Translations under genes and position numbers: made by a program | Part shown: positions 63,025 through 64,000 of the stretch, one piece after another | How the letters are laid out: each line of letters starts with the position of its first letter | Numbering within the stretch: the stretch's first letter is position 1 | NCBI GenBank assembly: GCA_035517775.1 | Contig: DATIYF010000123.1 | Location: 62,001-126,000, forward strand | From: DATIYF01 sp035517775 | Lineage (GTDB): Bacteria; Acidobacteriota; Terriglobia; Terriglobales; Acidobacteriaceae | Reading direction: 5' to 3' | DNA length: 64,000 nt | Notes under the pieces: generated by a model | Told to the model about the DNA's origin: nothing | What the model saw: only the letters and a program-made list of their open reading frames with translations | The model's database searches: none

Positions 63025-63337
63025 GGACCTTGCCTAGGTATGCTTCGGAAGGATCGTTTGTTTTCTGCCGGTTCCGCAATACGATGTTCCCAGACTCTCC
63101 CGCCCGACCCTTTGAAAGGGGCGGAGAAAACGGAAAAGGCACACGTTTCCAGCCATGTTCTACGGAAGGGAAGAATCAGAGTTCAGGGCTGAACGGACGG
63201 GATGATGCGGCCTTCTTCATTGCGGAACGGCACCTGGCGTTCCCACATCTTGCGGCGTCAGGCTGCGATGGAAGCCGGCAGCGGCATCCAGGCAAAATGG
63301 TACAGCGCGCGTCTCCCAAGCTAACCATCACCAATAT

Positions 63338-63367
63338 GGAGGACGGGGCGAAAAAACCCCATCCTCC
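63338..63367 (-). terminator. Hairpin after the acyl-CoA dehydrogenase gene
   Basis: GGAGGACGGGG pairs with CCCCATCCTCC (one mismatch) around an A-rich loop, 16 bases after the stop of the minus-strand acyl-CoA dehydrogenase. There is no clear U-tract after the stem on that strand, so it may end transcription only partly. Confidence 0.45.
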
Positions 63368-63382
63368 TGAAAACTTACCCTT

Positions 63383-64000
63383 CTAGATGACCCAGTATTT
63401 GCCGGCCTCAACAAGTTTTTGTGCAACCTTCTCGCGCAAGGCAATCGAGTTAAACGGCTCGTACCTCGAAAGCCTCCGCAGGATAGCGGCTTGCGACCGT
63501 AGCATGTCGCCTTCGCCGCAGGCCCCGATCACCGCCCGCGCAGCGCTTTCAATTTTATCCATCGCGCCCACCAGGTACACCCGCGCCATGGCGATGGCAT
63601 GGGCAGCGCTGGCTTCACCGTGTTGTATAGCGAGTTTTTGGGCGCGCAGCACCGCCGACTCGACGGCGTATGCTTCAATCACCATAGTGGCGATGGCCCC
63701 CATGATTTCCTGCTGGTCGCCAATTGCCTGCATATACTTTTGAGTAGCAACCCCAGCTGCGAACAGGGCGATCTTCTTGGCTGCCGCCACTAACCTAAGC
63801 TCTTCTCCCAGGAGGCTGTCCGAGCGCTCGTCACGTATGCCGGCCAGAGCTTCATCCATCAGCTTCTTGATCGCTGCCATCAGCGGTAACTGCCCGGAGA
63901 TTGCCCGTTTCAGCAGGAACCCCGTAATGACCAGCCGATTGATTTCGTTCGTGCCTTCAAAAATGCGATTGATGCGGGCGTCACGATAAGCGCGCTCAGC
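63383..64000 (-). CDS. Acyl-CoA dehydrogenase, C-terminal part (5' end beyond the window)
   Basis: The frame is open to the window edge, giving 205 residues. It begins AERAYRDARINRIFEGTNEI with the catalytic-region motif FEGTNEINR, followed by a ~170-aa C-terminal helical extension as in FadE-type long-chain acyl-CoA dehydrogenases. Such enzymes pair with FadN and FadA, which lie 32 kb away in this window. An internal Met at 63880 is not the start. Confidence 0.88.
   Translation of the reverse strand, partial: AERAYRDARINRIFEGTNEINRLVITGFLLKRAISGQLPLMAAIKKLMDEALAGIRDERSDSLLGEELRLVAAAKKIALFAAGVATQKYMQAIGDQQEIMGAIATMVIEAYAVESAVLRAQKLAIQHGEASAAHAIAMARVYLVGAMDKIESAARAVIGACGEGDMLRSQAAILRRLSRYEPFNSIALREKVAQKLVEAGKYWVI

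Larger units (their letters stand above)
62919..63382. other. Intergenic region upstream of the lipid cluster
   Basis: I see no gene in these 464 bases. The stretch holds the consensus CRP/FNR-type palindrome at 63009-63024 and a hairpin at 63338-63367. Short open frames on the plus strand look like chance. Confidence 0.5.

Noticed and set aside
62919..63382. Possible RNA gene or tRNA before the lipid cluster
   Set aside because: No cloverleaf, T-loop sequence or conserved riboswitch core could be found, only one palindrome and one hairpin.

Overview
The window looks like a piece of an Acidobacteriota chromosome (class Terriglobia is my best guess). The reasons are the high GC content with GC-rich third codon positions, a CadC-type winged-helix regulator fused to a P-loop ATPase and TPRs, an integrase N-terminus of a type I associate with that phylum, and several small proteins of acidobacterial flavour. 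This rests on recognised protein families, not on a 16S gene or a database search. I found no rRNA, tRNA or CRISPR array.

Layout. 0-4.5 kb: a response regulator cut by the window edge, then two histidine-kinase/receiver proteins, the first a degenerate relative of the second. 4.7-9.1 kb: a two-gene RND efflux system (lipoprotein adaptor plus inner-membrane pump) with no outer-membrane channel beside it. 9.2-16.5 kb: an acyl-CoA dehydrogenase, a methyltransferase, the winged-helix/ATPase/TPR regulator, a DUF4242-like protein and a beta-propeller-like protein with a probable frameshift. 16.5-20 kb: a decayed accessory zone with a 5'-truncated hydrogenase-maturation-protease relic, a RES/Xre toxin-antitoxin pair, the first ~32 codons of a tyrosine integrase, a FitA/FitB (VapBC) toxin-antitoxin pair, and the debris of a bacterial ubiquitin-like operon (C-terminus of a multiubiquitin protein followed by a frameshifted E2-like gene).

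20-28 kb: central nitrogen and redox metabolism: an NfnAB/SudAB-type flavoprotein pair, two small Cys-containing proteins, glutamate dehydrogenase, and a receiver-like/PEP-synthase ATP-grasp fusion. 28-36 kb: divergent fadN-like and fadA-like beta-oxidation genes, an AarF/UbiB-type kinase and a GMC oxidoreductase.

36-62.4 kb: the standout. Eleven genes on the minus strand are packed head to tail over 26 kb: bifunctional AdhE, a STAS protein, a wax-ester synthase/DGAT-type acyltransferase, an ETF:quinone-oxidoreductase-like Fe-S membrane protein, EtfB, EtfA, an acyl-CoA dehydrogenase, a 2838-aa PUFA-synthase-like polyketide synthase (KS-AT-KS-ACPx3-KR-DH), a 1864-aa single-chain biotin-dependent carboxylase laid out like a eukaryotic acetyl-CoA carboxylase, a phosphopantetheinyl transferase and an alpha/beta hydrolase. 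Together these could make extender units, build and process an acyl chain, reduce it to an alcohol and esterify it: a self-contained secondary-lipid or wax-ester pathway. All three carrier domains of the synthase carry Thr where the phosphopantetheine Ser should be. The window ends inside another acyl-CoA dehydrogenase.

Seven CRP/FNR-type palindromes (TGTGA-N6-TCACA-like) lie in intergenic regions before the Nfn pair, the small-protein/gdhA unit, the 86-aa gene, the AarF gene and the start of the lipid cluster. They suggest one global regulator linking these units.
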